64,000 nucleotides of DNA, taken from NCBI GenBank assembly GCA_036567785.1, contig DATCTV010000021.1:1-64000 (forward strand), in the 5' to 3' direction. The notes below the pieces were generated by a model. The model saw nothing but the letters and a program-made list of their open reading frames with translations, made no database searches and was not told where the DNA came from. The translations under genes and the position numbers were made by a program. Positions 35,732 to 43,904 of this stretch are shown here, piece by piece; positions within the stretch are counted from its first letter, which is position 1, and every line of letters begins with the position of its first letter. The stretch is from Desulfomonilia bacterium. Its GTDB lineage: Bacteria > Desulfobacterota > Desulfomonilia > UBA1062.

Positions 35732-38242
35732 ATGTTTAACAAATTTGCTTTGTGTATTTGTATTTGTGCAGTAACCTTCTTTTCATCTCAGCTCAATGCG
35801 GCCGGTGTACTTGGCAGTACCAGCCAGAACAGTCTTGCTTCGGCAGTCAATTCAACAGGAGCGACGGATTATGTAATAGATTTGAATGTCAGGATTGATA
35901 TCCCTGATCAGTACCGGAGGCATGCCGATGAAAGTCCGGTTGAGTACATAGGCGATCAGAGTATTGGCAAGCTCAAGGGGGTCACGCTTTGGGGCACTCT
36001 GGTAAGGCCTAAGGACGACCCTGCGGATGTTGCTGCAGGCCGCATTACGAAAAGGCCAACAATCATCGTTGCAACATGCTACCGCCGTGAGTTCTGTATC
36101 ATTCCCTGGGGAGTTCCTCTGGTAAAGCACGGCTACAACGTGCTGGGAATAGACCTGAGGGGTTCTGCTTCGTCGGAAGGAAAGTGGGACATATTCACCT
36201 TTGAAGAGCAGTATGACGTAGCATATATAGTCGACCACTGGCTGCCGGGTGATAAGGAGGAAGGAGGCATCGAAAACGGCCAGCCATGGTCTGACGGTAC
36301 TTCCGGCATGATCGGGGCCTCATATATGGCCATTACGCAGCTGAATACGGCTGGCCTTTGCCGGCGGGACAAAAACGGAGAGCCTGAACACCTTAAGGCA
36401 CTTTTCACATATGTTCCCCAGAGCGATCCTTATAAGGAAACGCTCATGCAGAACGGAAATCTTGACGTATGGTTCATGGTGGGACTCTGGCTGCCCATGA
36501 CCGATATCCTAGCGATATTGCCTCCCTTGAGTATCCTGGGCGAAAAGGAATTTGTCCCGACAATGGATGAGCTTAACGATGCGGTATCCGCATGGAAAGA
36601 CCACATGGCCAACATACAAACGCATATCGATCTGGCTCAGGATCCAACACTGGAATATGACGGCGATTTTATAAACCAGCGTTCGAGCATGCAGTACTGG
36701 CCGGTTAAACCTGAAGGCGGATGGATGTATCTCGGCAATACCGTGGAAACGGAGAAGTTCAAAGGCCAGCCGATTCCGGAAGGAGAGCGAGTTATCCCCA
36801 GCAAGCTGCCCGTGTTCGTGCTTGGCGGATGGTTCTGCATATTCACAAAAGGGACGCTGAATCATTATGAATACGGGCTGTCCCGGCATAATACAGGCGA
36901 CAAGGCTCTTCTAATGGGCCCGTGGTATCATATGGACGGGAGCATGGGCCTCGGCCTGCCGGACCTTTACAAAACCCAGGCCATTGCCGCCCGCTGGTTT
37001 GACTGGAAGATAAAGGGCAAGGTCGATTCCTTCATGACCAAGTTTCCGGTGCTACTTTACGTAATGGGAGAAGACAGGTGGAGGGCTGAAAAGACCTGGC
37101 CGCTGCCTGCTTCGAGGGTTGAAAGGAAGAGGCTCTGGCTTTCGGGCAAAAAGGCCTCCGGAATCAGCGGGGATTCTTTCACGATAGGGGCTTTTTCAAA
37201 CGCAAGGAATAATTACAGCCTCACATGGCAAGTGGATTCTCTTGATTATACCACTAACAGCAGCACACCTGTGCTCAAGCACAGACCGGCTAAACTGCAT
37301 GGGGCATTGTCCAGGTCAATGGTAAGGTTCTATATAGGCGTGCCAGACATAGCAAACATCATTGCACGAGCGATCAGCGGAAAACCTGGGGCAGGAGACA
37401 ATGCACCCTGGGAAGATGAGCGTGACGATGAAAAGGGCGTGCTTACATTCACGACAGAACCTCTGGAAAAAGATGTTGAGATTACAGGGCCACTCAAGCT
37501 TACATTCTGGGCAAGCACAACTTTTGATACGATAGGATCAGATGCATGGGATAATGTTCTTGAACTCATAAAGAAATATTTTAATATTGATGAACCCAAT
37601 CTCCTGTTTAATCTGATGAACCGAAAGGACGTCCAGTGGGTCACGGAACTTAACGATGTCTTTGAAGACGGACGCGCAAAGAACATTACTTCAGGCTGGC
37701 TTGCGGCATCTCACAGACCCTATGACCCGGACGACACGAAGAAACTGGATAAGTCTTACAAGCCCTTTGATCCATTTTACTGTTATCCGGATCTGCATCC
37801 TGATATGATTGAAGAAAACATTCTTTATCCCTATGTCATCGAACTGTGGCCCACCTGCAATGTTTTCAAGAAAGGCCACCGGATACGGTTAAGCATTTCA
37901 GGGAGCGATTTCCCCCATTTCCTGCCAGTTCTCAGGCCCTCTGACAATACGTTTGTAATAGATGCAGCACACCCTGCAAATATTGAATTTGATGTGGTCA
38001 AATCAGACAATGAAGGCAAAACCTGGAAGTGGATCGGTTCTAAAAGCAAGTATCTTGCAAAGTACAGTGACGGGTGGAACGCCAATCAGGCGGCAAATGC
38101 CTATTTGATGGGGCCTGAACAAGGAGACGAGTCGGATAATGATGATTCTGACGATACCCAGAAGGCAAACACCGAGAATGCCGTATCTGACAGTGATTCA
38201 TCAGGCACCACCTTCTGCTTTATAAACACCGCAAGGATCTAA
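35732..38242 (+). CDS. Secreted CocE/NonD-type (S15-like) hydrolase
   Basis: This 836-aa exported hydrolase has a signal peptide at about 1-24 ending LNA. The alpha/beta hydrolase core has nucleophile Ser197 in GMIGASYMAITQ, a cap insertion, and a C-terminal jelly-roll PepX_C domain (KGHRIRLSISGSDFPHF). CocE and related enzymes cleave esters or amides. The nucleophile elbow GASY differs from the commoner GxSYxG. After the jelly-roll comes an Asp/Ser-rich tail of about 40 residues (DESDNDDSDD). The ATG at 35732 is chosen because TGGAGG lies just ahead; the longer frame start lacks one. Confidence 0.88.
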   Translation: MFNKFALCICICAVTFFSSQLNAAGVLGSTSQNSLASAVNSTGATDYVIDLNVRIDIPDQYRRHADESPVEYIGDQSIGKLKGVTLWGTLVRPKDDPADVAAGRITKRPTIIVATCYRREFCIIPWGVPLVKHGYNVLGIDLRGSASSEGKWDIFTFEEQYDVAYIVDHWLPGDKEEGGIENGQPWSDGTSGMIGASYMAITQLNTAGLCRRDKNGEPEHLKALFTYVPQSDPYKETLMQNGNLDVWFMVGLWLPMTDILAILPPLSILGEKEFVPTMDELNDAVSAWKDHMANIQTHIDLAQDPTLEYDGDFINQRSSMQYWPVKPEGGWMYLGNTVETEKFKGQPIPEGERVIPSKLPVFVLGGWFCIFTKGTLNHYEYGLSRHNTGDKALLMGPWYHMDGSMGLGLPDLYKTQAIAARWFDWKIKGKVDSFMTKFPVLLYVMGEDRWRAEKTWPLPASRVERKRLWLSGKKASGISGDSFTIGAFSNARNNYSLTWQVDSLDYTTNSSTPVLKHRPAKLHGALSRSMVRFYIGVPDIANIIARAISGKPGAGDNAPWEDERDDEKGVLTFTTEPLEKDVEITGPLKLTFWASTTFDTIGSDAWDNVLELIKKYFNIDEPNLLFNLMNRKDVQWVTELNDVFEDGRAKNITSGWLAASHRPYDPDDTKKLDKSYKPFDPFYCYPDLHPDMIEENILYPYVIELWPTCNVFKKGHRIRLSISGSDFPHFLPVLRPSDNTFVIDAAHPANIEFDVVKSDNEGKTWKWIGSKSKYLAKYSDGWNANQAANAYLMGPEQGDESDNDDSDDTQKANTENAVSDSDSSGTTFCFINTARI

Positions 38243-38364
38243 AATAATTCCGGGGCGGGCATCATGTCCGTCCCGATTACCTGAAGATATTATTTGGCTA
38301 AAGCGTTTTGTCCAAAATGACGAAATATCCAATAACAGCCAATATTTCTTGAAGGAGTCTTACC

Positions 38365-38736
38365 ATGAAAAAGACTGGCATTATCCTTATAGCAGCCGCA
38401 TTTCTTTTTTGTGCGGAAGCGTCTTTTGCGGCCGACAGAACCATTACAGACAGCGATGACTGGATAGACGTAGAAATGAATGTCGGGGATATCCTGACCG
38501 TCATTCTCAATGACAACCCTGATGACGGCTATGACTGGACAGTCGGCAGATATGATGACGATATTCTTGAGAGAATAAGCGGTCCCACTGCAATCCCCTC
38601 CAATGGAACCGCGGTCACACGGTTCAGGGTTACAGGGACAGGAACAACCGATCTCCTTTTAAGATACAATGATACCAGCGGCGCGGGTGTCAGCGATGTC
38701 ATGGCATTCCAGGTTACTGTTATCGTAAGAAACTGA
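38365..38736 (+). CDS. Secreted chagasin-like (I42) protease inhibitor, copy 1
   Basis: This 123-aa exported protein has a signal peptide at 1-23 ending SFA. The chagasin-type loop NPDDGYDW corresponds to the NPTTGY[HQ]W loop that enters the active site of papain-like cysteine proteases. A strand-rich remainder ends QVTVIVRN. The third inhibitory loop normally has RPW, but here the matching position reads LLRYNDTSG, so potency may be reduced. AAGGAG precedes the ATG. NUDIX and a second I42 gene follow closely. Confidence 0.82.
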   Translation: MKKTGIILIAAAFLFCAEASFAADRTITDSDDWIDVEMNVGDILTVILNDNPDDGYDWTVGRYDDDILERISGPTAIPSNGTAVTRFRVTGTGTTDLLLRYNDTSGAGVSDVMAFQVTVIVRN

Positions 38737-38739
38737 AAA

Positions 38740-39282
38740 ATGAAATCCGAATGGATTAAACTAGGCTCCCGGAAGATATATCAGAACAGGATAGTCGGTC
38801 TGAGAGAGGACACATATCATTTTATACCGAACGATATCAGAAAGGATTTTACAGTCTTCGAGTTCAGCGACTGGGTCAATGTAATACCGCTTACTGCAAG
38901 CGGCGATATAGTGATGATAAAACAGTTCCGGCACGGAACGGATTCGGTTACGCTTGAAATCCCTGGCGGACTTATTGAAAAAACGGACAGTGACCCTTCG
39001 GTTGCTGCATTAAGGGAGATGGAAGAGGAAACTGGGTATTTTTCAGAGCATATGATTCATATCGGCACCGTCGAACCGAACCCGGCAATACAGACAAACC
39101 GCTGCCATACGTTTCTGGCAAAAGATGCATATCTGAAGAGTCCGCAGAACTTTGACCCGACCGAATCAATTATGCTAGAACTTATTAATTCCGAAAAAGT
39201 TCTTGAAATGATTAAAACAGGTGACATTACTCACGGACTGGTAGTTGCGGCATTTGCCTTTTATATGCTTTGGCGGGGGTAA
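38740..39282 (+). CDS. NUDIX hydrolase, ADP-ribose pyrophosphatase-like
   Basis: This 180-aa cytoplasmic NUDIX enzyme probably hydrolyses a nucleoside-diphosphate-sugar such as ADP-ribose. The catalytic part of the box, REMEEETGY, is intact. The first Glu of the canonical GxxxxxE spacing is replaced: GGLIEKTDSDPSVAAL has Ser there. The N-terminal strand region (KLGSRKIYQNRI) is typical of ADP-ribose pyrophosphatases. It lies 3 bases after the first I42 gene and 9 bases before the second, so it is likely co-transcribed with them. Confidence 0.88.
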   Translation: MKSEWIKLGSRKIYQNRIVGLREDTYHFIPNDIRKDFTVFEFSDWVNVIPLTASGDIVMIKQFRHGTDSVTLEIPGGLIEKTDSDPSVAALREMEEETGYFSEHMIHIGTVEPNPAIQTNRCHTFLAKDAYLKSPQNFDPTESIMLELINSEKVLEMIKTGDITHGLVVAAFAFYMLWRG

Positions 39283-39291
39283 GGGAGGTAT

Positions 39292-39732
39292 ATGATGAAG
39301 GTGTTTTCAGGCATGGTTGTTGTCCTGGCAATATTCATGGTTTCAATGCCCCTTCAGGCAGCACAGAAAACAATAACATCAAAAGACGATGAAAAGCTGG
39401 TGACCCTGAACATAGGCGATAAGCTTGTGATAAAGCTGCCCGGCAATTACACGACGGGTTATCAGTGGGAAGTGATTAAGGGTTACGATGATGATATCAT
39501 AAGACAGGAAGGAAAAGGTGAATACAAGCCGGAAAAAACCGATAGAGTTGGTGCCGGAGGGACTGCAATATTTACCTTTACTGCTGTTGGGACAGGCCGG
39601 ACGGACCTTAATATGGAATACAAACGACCCTGGGAAAAAAACGGTGATGTCCCTGAAGACTTCGAAATAACGGTTCTGGTGAAGAAAAGTAAAAGCAAGG
39701 GCAAAAATACAGATATTGAGCAGGATGACTGA
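39292..39732 (+). CDS. Secreted chagasin-like (I42) protease inhibitor, copy 2
   Basis: This 146-aa exported inhibitor has a signal peptide at about 1-23 ending LQA. All three chagasin loops are recognisable: NYTTGYQW, VGAGGTAIF, and YKRPWEK. This makes it a more complete inhibitor than copy 1. The C-terminus is Lys/Ser-rich then acidic. AAGGGAGG precedes tandem ATG codons. No papain-family protease is present in the window, so the target may be host, environmental or elsewhere in the genome. Confidence 0.9.
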   Translation: MMKVFSGMVVVLAIFMVSMPLQAAQKTITSKDDEKLVTLNIGDKLVIKLPGNYTTGYQWEVIKGYDDDIIRQEGKGEYKPEKTDRVGAGGTAIFTFTAVGTGRTDLNMEYKRPWEKNGDVPEDFEITVLVKKSKSKGKNTDIEQDD

Positions 39733-39752
39733 CCGTGGCGTCATGAAAAATC

Positions 39753-39998
39753 ATGAGTCAGTTGAAATTTGATGTTTTCGGCAGGGAGGTTCTCGCAGTG
39801 AGGAAGGATGATAAGTGGTCCGTCTTTTATGTTGGAATGGATGGGAAAAGACTGCCAGCCGATGACATAATGATTCCACCAACTGCAAAAGAATCTGAGA
39901 TTGAGCGCTGGCTTGCCGATCTGTGCCATGAATGGTCCACGCAAAACCACCCGACTGTTAAAAGGCTGGGCAAAATTAAGTCAGAAAAGGATTCCTAG
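39753..39998 (+). CDS. Small conserved protein (DUF7661-like)
   Basis: This 81-aa soluble protein opens MSQLKFDVFGREV and contains HEWSTQNHP. The pattern KFxVFGR, WxVFYxGxxGKR, HExxTxxHP resembles the DUF7661 family as I recall it; function is unknown. The ribosome binding site is weak. It follows the second I42 gene and precedes the rnpB promoter. Confidence 0.7.
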   Translation: MSQLKFDVFGREVLAVRKDDKWSVFYVGMDGKRLPADDIMIPPTAKESEIERWLADLCHEWSTQNHPTVKRLGKIKSEKDS

Positions 39999-40036
39999 TC
40001 TGAAACCTTTGCTGAAACGCCGGCCTATAATCCTTC

Positions 40037-40065
40037 TTGAAACTAAGAGCCCCTTACGGTATGCA
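40037..40065 (+). promoter_or_regulatory. Candidate rnpB promoter
   Basis: TTGAAA (40037-40042) and TATGCA (40060-40065) are separated by 17 bp. The predicted start, around 40072-40076, coincides with the 5' end of the RNase P RNA. Confidence 0.55.
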
Positions 40066-40075
40066 AATATTACCG

Positions 40076-40448
40076 GGTCGAAGCAGAACAGGTGGCCGCC
40101 GGCGCTTTACGCGCGGGAGGAAAGTCCGGGCTCCACAGGGCAAGGGTGGTCGTTAACGGCGACCGGGGGTGACCCCAGGGAAAGTGCCACAGAAAACAAA
40201 CCGCCCGTCTATATGGCGGGTAAGGGTGAAACGGCGAGGTAAGAGCTCACCGGTTCCCCGGGTGACCGGGGAAGCCAGGTAAACCCCACCCGGAGCAAAA
40301 CCAATAGAGGGACATAAGGGGCTGCCCGTTCCGTTCCTGGGTAGGTTGCTCGAGGCGCCGGGCAACCGGCGTCCTAGATGAATGGCCACTATCCGCCGTC
40401 GGGTAACCGCAGGCGGAAACAGAACCCGGCTTATGAACTGCTTCGGCC
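40076..40448 (+). ncRNA. rnpB: RNase P RNA, bacterial class A
   Basis: This is the catalytic RNA that matures tRNA 5' ends. The universal core elements are present in order: GAGGAAAGTCCGGGCTCC, ACAGAAAACAAACCGCC, GGTGAAACGGCGAGGTAAGA, TAGATGAATGGCCACT and ACAGAACCCGGCTTAT. The ends pair to form helix P1: GGTCGAAGCAG (40076-40086) with CTGCTTCGGCC (40438-40448). ATTTTT follows and completes a terminator. Length (about 373 nt) is normal. Several frames drawn through it are spurious. Confidence 0.97.
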
Positions 40449-40483
40449 CATTTTTGATTCCATCTCAGGTGTCAGGGGGGTTA

Positions 40484-41545
40484 ATGAAGAAATCCAGATT
40501 CGAGCTGAGTCACATTGAAACGGTCAGGCGTTCCATATATGTTTTTCTGCGCGATGAACTGGAAAGAAAACTGAGGGCGATAGCTCTTGAAAATCCCTAC
40601 AGGGCCTGCCGGGACAAGATGTGCCTTGCATATCCTTATGTCGACCCCGGGGACATGAGACCCAAGAAAAAGGAATTCATGGCCGAATCCACGGTGATAA
40701 GACCCTTTATTATACTCTTCTGTGAAGAATCCATAGATTCCCAGCACATGAAATATATAAGATTCAATGACGACAACCGGGTACTTAAGGACACAATTTC
40801 AATGGTGCCCAGTGTAAACCTGAAAAAATCATTTACATCCGGGATCAAATTTTTTGAAAAAGAGGAATTTTTCGAATTGCTGGAAAATCTCATTGATGTC
40901 GATTATTGTCTTCTTATCCAGAGGGACGAGCGCTACAGGAAAAACAACAGCTATGCACTCACGCATTTTCATGTAAAGATCGACTGGCCTATCGCCGAAG
41001 CAGCCGAGAGCCTTGCAAAGGAGCTGAGATTCGTTTCTAAAAGCCTCTATGAGCAGGGCGAACGCTATGCCGAGATGCTGCAGCAGAAGCTCTTTGAATA
41101 TTACGGCTGCCACCATCAGTCAGTAGGCGGCAGGCGGACTGCGGCGCTTATTGCCGCTCAATACCTTAAGATGCTGCCGGGCCTTTCGACTGTATATGTT
41201 GCAAGCGAGGAGTCCCGCACTCTTACCCGCTATTCGGAAAAGGGAGTTGCCAGATATGCAATCATACAGCTCGAAAAGGAATACGCCTCGCAGATCAAAG
41301 ATGCTAACCGCATCAATTCCGAAACGTTCAAAAAATCATATGTCCTTGGCGAGAGCGAAAAATTTTACGATGTGATCCTTTTTGTAACGTACAAACACAC
41401 CGAGTGGGGTATGCCACCAGCCGACGGCAAGCTCAGAATGGTCAAGCCCGACTACAGCTGGATAGGTGTTGACAGGGAGCTGATACTGCCTCTTTCCAAC
41501 GCGCTCAGCGCGCGTCCTGTCAATGTAAAGCTGGTCTACAAATAA
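40484..41545 (+). CDS. Protein of unknown function, 353 aa
   Basis: I do not recognise this soluble protein. It has no signal peptide or membrane helix. Visible features are a Cys-containing segment CRDKMCLAYPYVDPGD (about 45-60), a possible coiled helix around residues 185-210, and YGCHHQSVGGRRTAAL. It reads as a folded cytoplasmic protein with many charged and aromatic residues. The frame is open back into rnpB, but the ATG at 40484 has AGGGGGG just ahead and lies past the rnpB terminator. It precedes folD by 21 bases and may be co-transcribed with the C1 genes. Confidence 0.8.
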   Translation: MKKSRFELSHIETVRRSIYVFLRDELERKLRAIALENPYRACRDKMCLAYPYVDPGDMRPKKKEFMAESTVIRPFIILFCEESIDSQHMKYIRFNDDNRVLKDTISMVPSVNLKKSFTSGIKFFEKEEFFELLENLIDVDYCLLIQRDERYRKNNSYALTHFHVKIDWPIAEAAESLAKELRFVSKSLYEQGERYAEMLQQKLFEYYGCHHQSVGGRRTAALIAAQYLKMLPGLSTVYVASEESRTLTRYSEKGVARYAIIQLEKEYASQIKDANRINSETFKKSYVLGESEKFYDVILFVTYKHTEWGMPPADGKLRMVKPDYSWIGVDRELILPLSNALSARPVNVKLVYK

Positions 41546-41566
41546 TTTTTAAGGGGAGGTTTTGTT

Positions 41567-42421
41567 TTGTCCAATATAATAAACGGGAAGGAGTTGTCAG
41601 AGAAGAAAAGAGCAGAAGTAGCCTTAAAGGCTGCTCGATTCACCGCTAGATTTAACAGGCAGCCCGGACTGGCGGTAGTCCTTGTAGGAAACGATCCTGC
41701 ATCGGCGATCTATGTCAGGAACAAGAAGCTTGCCTGTGAAAAGGCCGGCATCCGGTCATTTTCATATGCCCTTGATGAGAGCGCTTCACAGCAGGAAATA
41801 CTGGAACTAGTCAAAAAACTTAATGAGGACAGGGAGGTTGACGGGCTTCTCGTACAGCTTCCCCTGCCGCAAGGGTTCAATTCTCAGGAGATTCTTTTAA
41901 GCATCGATCCGGCAAAGGATGTCGACGGCCTCCACCCGTATAATCAGGGCAGGCTCCTGACAGGTGATCCGGCGCTGGTTTCATGCACGCCCGCAGGCGT
42001 CATGTACATGCTCAAAGAGTGCGGCGTTGAGCTCAAGGGAAAGGATGCAGTGGTAGTGGGCCGGAGCAACATGGTGGGAAAGCCGCAGGCGCTCTTGCTC
42101 ATGGCCGAGCATGCGACGGTAACCATCTGCCATTCAAGGACCAGAGACCTCGACAAGAAAGTGGGTGCCGCCGATGTGCTGGTTGCAGCAATCGGTAAAG
42201 CCGAAATGATCAGGGGTTCATGGATTAAAGAGGGCGCCGTGGTAATTGACGTGGGGATGAACAGGACGGAAGCGGGACTGAAGGGTGATGTTGAATTTGC
42301 AGAGGCAGTAAAAAAGGCAAGCCTTATAACCCCTGTTCCAGGAGGGGTAGGCCTCATGACTGTTGCTATGCTGCTGGAGAATACTGTGACAGCGGCGTAC
42401 GCGCATATGGGGGCCATATAA
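41567..42421 (+). CDS. folD: Methylenetetrahydrofolate dehydrogenase/cyclohydrolase
   Basis: This 284-aa bifunctional enzyme interconverts methylene-, methenyl- and formyl-tetrahydrofolate. It has the catalytic Lys in IYVRNKKLACEKAGI, GLLVQLPLPQG, the NADP-binding VVGRSNMVGKP, and PGGVGLMTVAML. The start is TTG at 41567 with AAGGGGAGG at a 7-base distance. The stop overlaps the gcvT start by one base (TAATG). Its place at the head of the glycine-cleavage genes links glycine-derived C1 units to the folate pool. Confidence 0.96.
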   Translation: MSNIINGKELSEKKRAEVALKAARFTARFNRQPGLAVVLVGNDPASAIYVRNKKLACEKAGIRSFSYALDESASQQEILELVKKLNEDREVDGLLVQLPLPQGFNSQEILLSIDPAKDVDGLHPYNQGRLLTGDPALVSCTPAGVMYMLKECGVELKGKDAVVVGRSNMVGKPQALLLMAEHATVTICHSRTRDLDKKVGAADVLVAAIGKAEMIRGSWIKEGAVVIDVGMNRTEAGLKGDVEFAEAVKKASLITPVPGGVGLMTVAMLLENTVTAAYAHMGAI

Positions 42422-43494
42422 TGCGGACCCCCCTTTATGACAGTCATGTAAAAATGGGTGCGCGAGTCATCGACTTCCATGGATGGGATATGCCTGTATG
42501 GTATTCAGGCATTAAGGAAGAGCACATGGCCACCAGGGGCGGAGCAGGCATTTTCGATGCAAGCCACATGGGGGAGATATGGGTGAGCGGTCCGGACTGC
42601 GCCGGATTTCTCAACAGGATCTTAACGGTTGATGTTGCGGTTCTGGAAGAAGGCAAGGTCAAATACACCTTCTTCCTCAATGAAGAGGCCGGGATAATAG
42701 ATGACATAATAGTGTACTGCACCAGACCAAAAGAGGAATACATGTTGTGCGTGAACTCATCGAATATCGAGAAAGATTTCGCATGGCTTAAGGCGCACAG
42801 GAAAGAGGGTGTGGAAATTGTGGACAAAAGCCCGGCCACAGCTATGATAGCACTTCAGGGACCTCTTGCAGGAGAAGTGCTGGAAAGGGTCATCAGCTTT
42901 GACTATGACGGCCTGAAAAGGTTTTATTTCCAGACTGCACATACTTCCTTCGGCAATCTCATAATCTCCCGTACAGGATATACCGGTTCTGACGGCGTCG
43001 AGATATTCATGAATGCGGAATATTCACCCGGGCTCTGGGCTGCCCTTATAGATAAAGGCGCAACACCATGCGGGCTGGGGGCAAGGGATACGCTGAGGCT
43101 TGAAATGGGCTATCCCCTTCACGGAAACGACCTTGATGAGACTACCACGCCACTGGAAGCTGGTCTAAAATTTGCCGTTGATATGAACAAGCCGGAATTC
43201 ATCGGCAGGCCGGTCCTTGAAAAACAGCTGGCCTCGGGTTTAAAGAAAAGGCTTGTGGGACTAGTCATGGAGGAAAAAGGTATCCCGAGGCAGGGCTATT
43301 CATGCGGGTCGGAAGGAGTCACCGGCAGCATTACTTCGGGCAGTATTTCACCCGTACTGGATACGGGCATTGCACTTGCGTATATGGATGCATCCGTAAA
43401 TTACGGAGATGCCGCATATGTTGTTATCAGGGACAAGAAACTGGCAGCAAGAATCAAAAAGCCGCCTTTTGTAAAAACAAATCTGACAAAATAA
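42421..43494 (+). CDS. gcvT: Glycine cleavage T protein (aminomethyltransferase)
   Basis: This 357-aa enzyme transfers the methylene group from the aminomethyl-lipoyl H protein to tetrahydrofolate, releasing ammonia. It has the N-terminal TPLYDSHVKMGARVIDFHGW, the folate-binding DASHMGEIWV, SRTGYTGSDGVEIF, and a C-terminal barrel. Length is normal. It is translationally coupled to folD, with gcvH 20 bases downstream. Confidence 0.96.
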   Translation: MRTPLYDSHVKMGARVIDFHGWDMPVWYSGIKEEHMATRGGAGIFDASHMGEIWVSGPDCAGFLNRILTVDVAVLEEGKVKYTFFLNEEAGIIDDIIVYCTRPKEEYMLCVNSSNIEKDFAWLKAHRKEGVEIVDKSPATAMIALQGPLAGEVLERVISFDYDGLKRFYFQTAHTSFGNLIISRTGYTGSDGVEIFMNAEYSPGLWAALIDKGATPCGLGARDTLRLEMGYPLHGNDLDETTTPLEAGLKFAVDMNKPEFIGRPVLEKQLASGLKKRLVGLVMEEKGIPRQGYSCGSEGVTGSITSGSISPVLDTGIALAYMDASVNYGDAAYVVIRDKKLAARIKKPPFVKTNLTK

Positions 43495-43514
43495 TTACCG
43501 GCAGGGGGAACAAT

Positions 43515-43904
43515 ATGAATATTCCGGATAATCTCAAATACACAAAAGACCATGAGTGGGGGAAAATAGAAAACGGCAGGTTGAGGGTCGGAATAACGGA
43601 TTATGCTCAGAAAGAACTTGGGGACATTGTATTTGTCGAGGTCAAGGCCGTTGGCACGAAACTTAAATCAGGCGATACGATAGGTACCATAGAATCGGTG
43701 AAGGCCGTATCCGACATATACACGCCGGTTTCGGGCGAGATAGTTGAAATAAACACAGCCCTGTCCGATACGCCCGAACTTGTTAACCAGGACTGCTACG
43801 GGTCAGCATGGATGGCCGTAATCTTGATGGATGAACCTGAGAAGGCGGGGACGCTTATGGATGCAGCGGCTTACGGAGAATATGTCAAATCAGAGGCAAA
43901 ATAA
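43515..43904 (+). CDS. gcvH: Glycine cleavage H protein
   Basis: This 129-aa lipoyl carrier shuttles the aminomethyl group between P, T and L proteins. KYTKDHEW at the N-terminus and the lipoylation site GTIESVKAVSDIYTP are intact. The frame is open far upstream inside gcvT, but the ATG at 43515 has GGGGGAA ahead and starts the conserved domain. The stop overlaps the gcvPA start. Confidence 0.97.
   Translation: MNIPDNLKYTKDHEWGKIENGRLRVGITDYAQKELGDIVFVEVKAVGTKLKSGDTIGTIESVKAVSDIYTPVSGEIVEINTALSDTPELVNQDCYGSAWMAVILMDEPEKAGTLMDAAAYGEYVKSEAK

Noticed and set aside
38251-38275. GC-rich imperfect hairpin after the CocE-like gene
   Set aside because: Needs G-T pairs and has no T-tract, so not called as a terminator.
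39901-40242. 113-aa frame entering rnpB
   Set aside because: Most of it is RNase P RNA sequence; the RNA core is unmistakable.
41546-41566. Glycine riboswitch ahead of folD-gcv
   Set aside because: Only 21 bases separate the genes; no aptamer can fit, and none is seen after rnpB.
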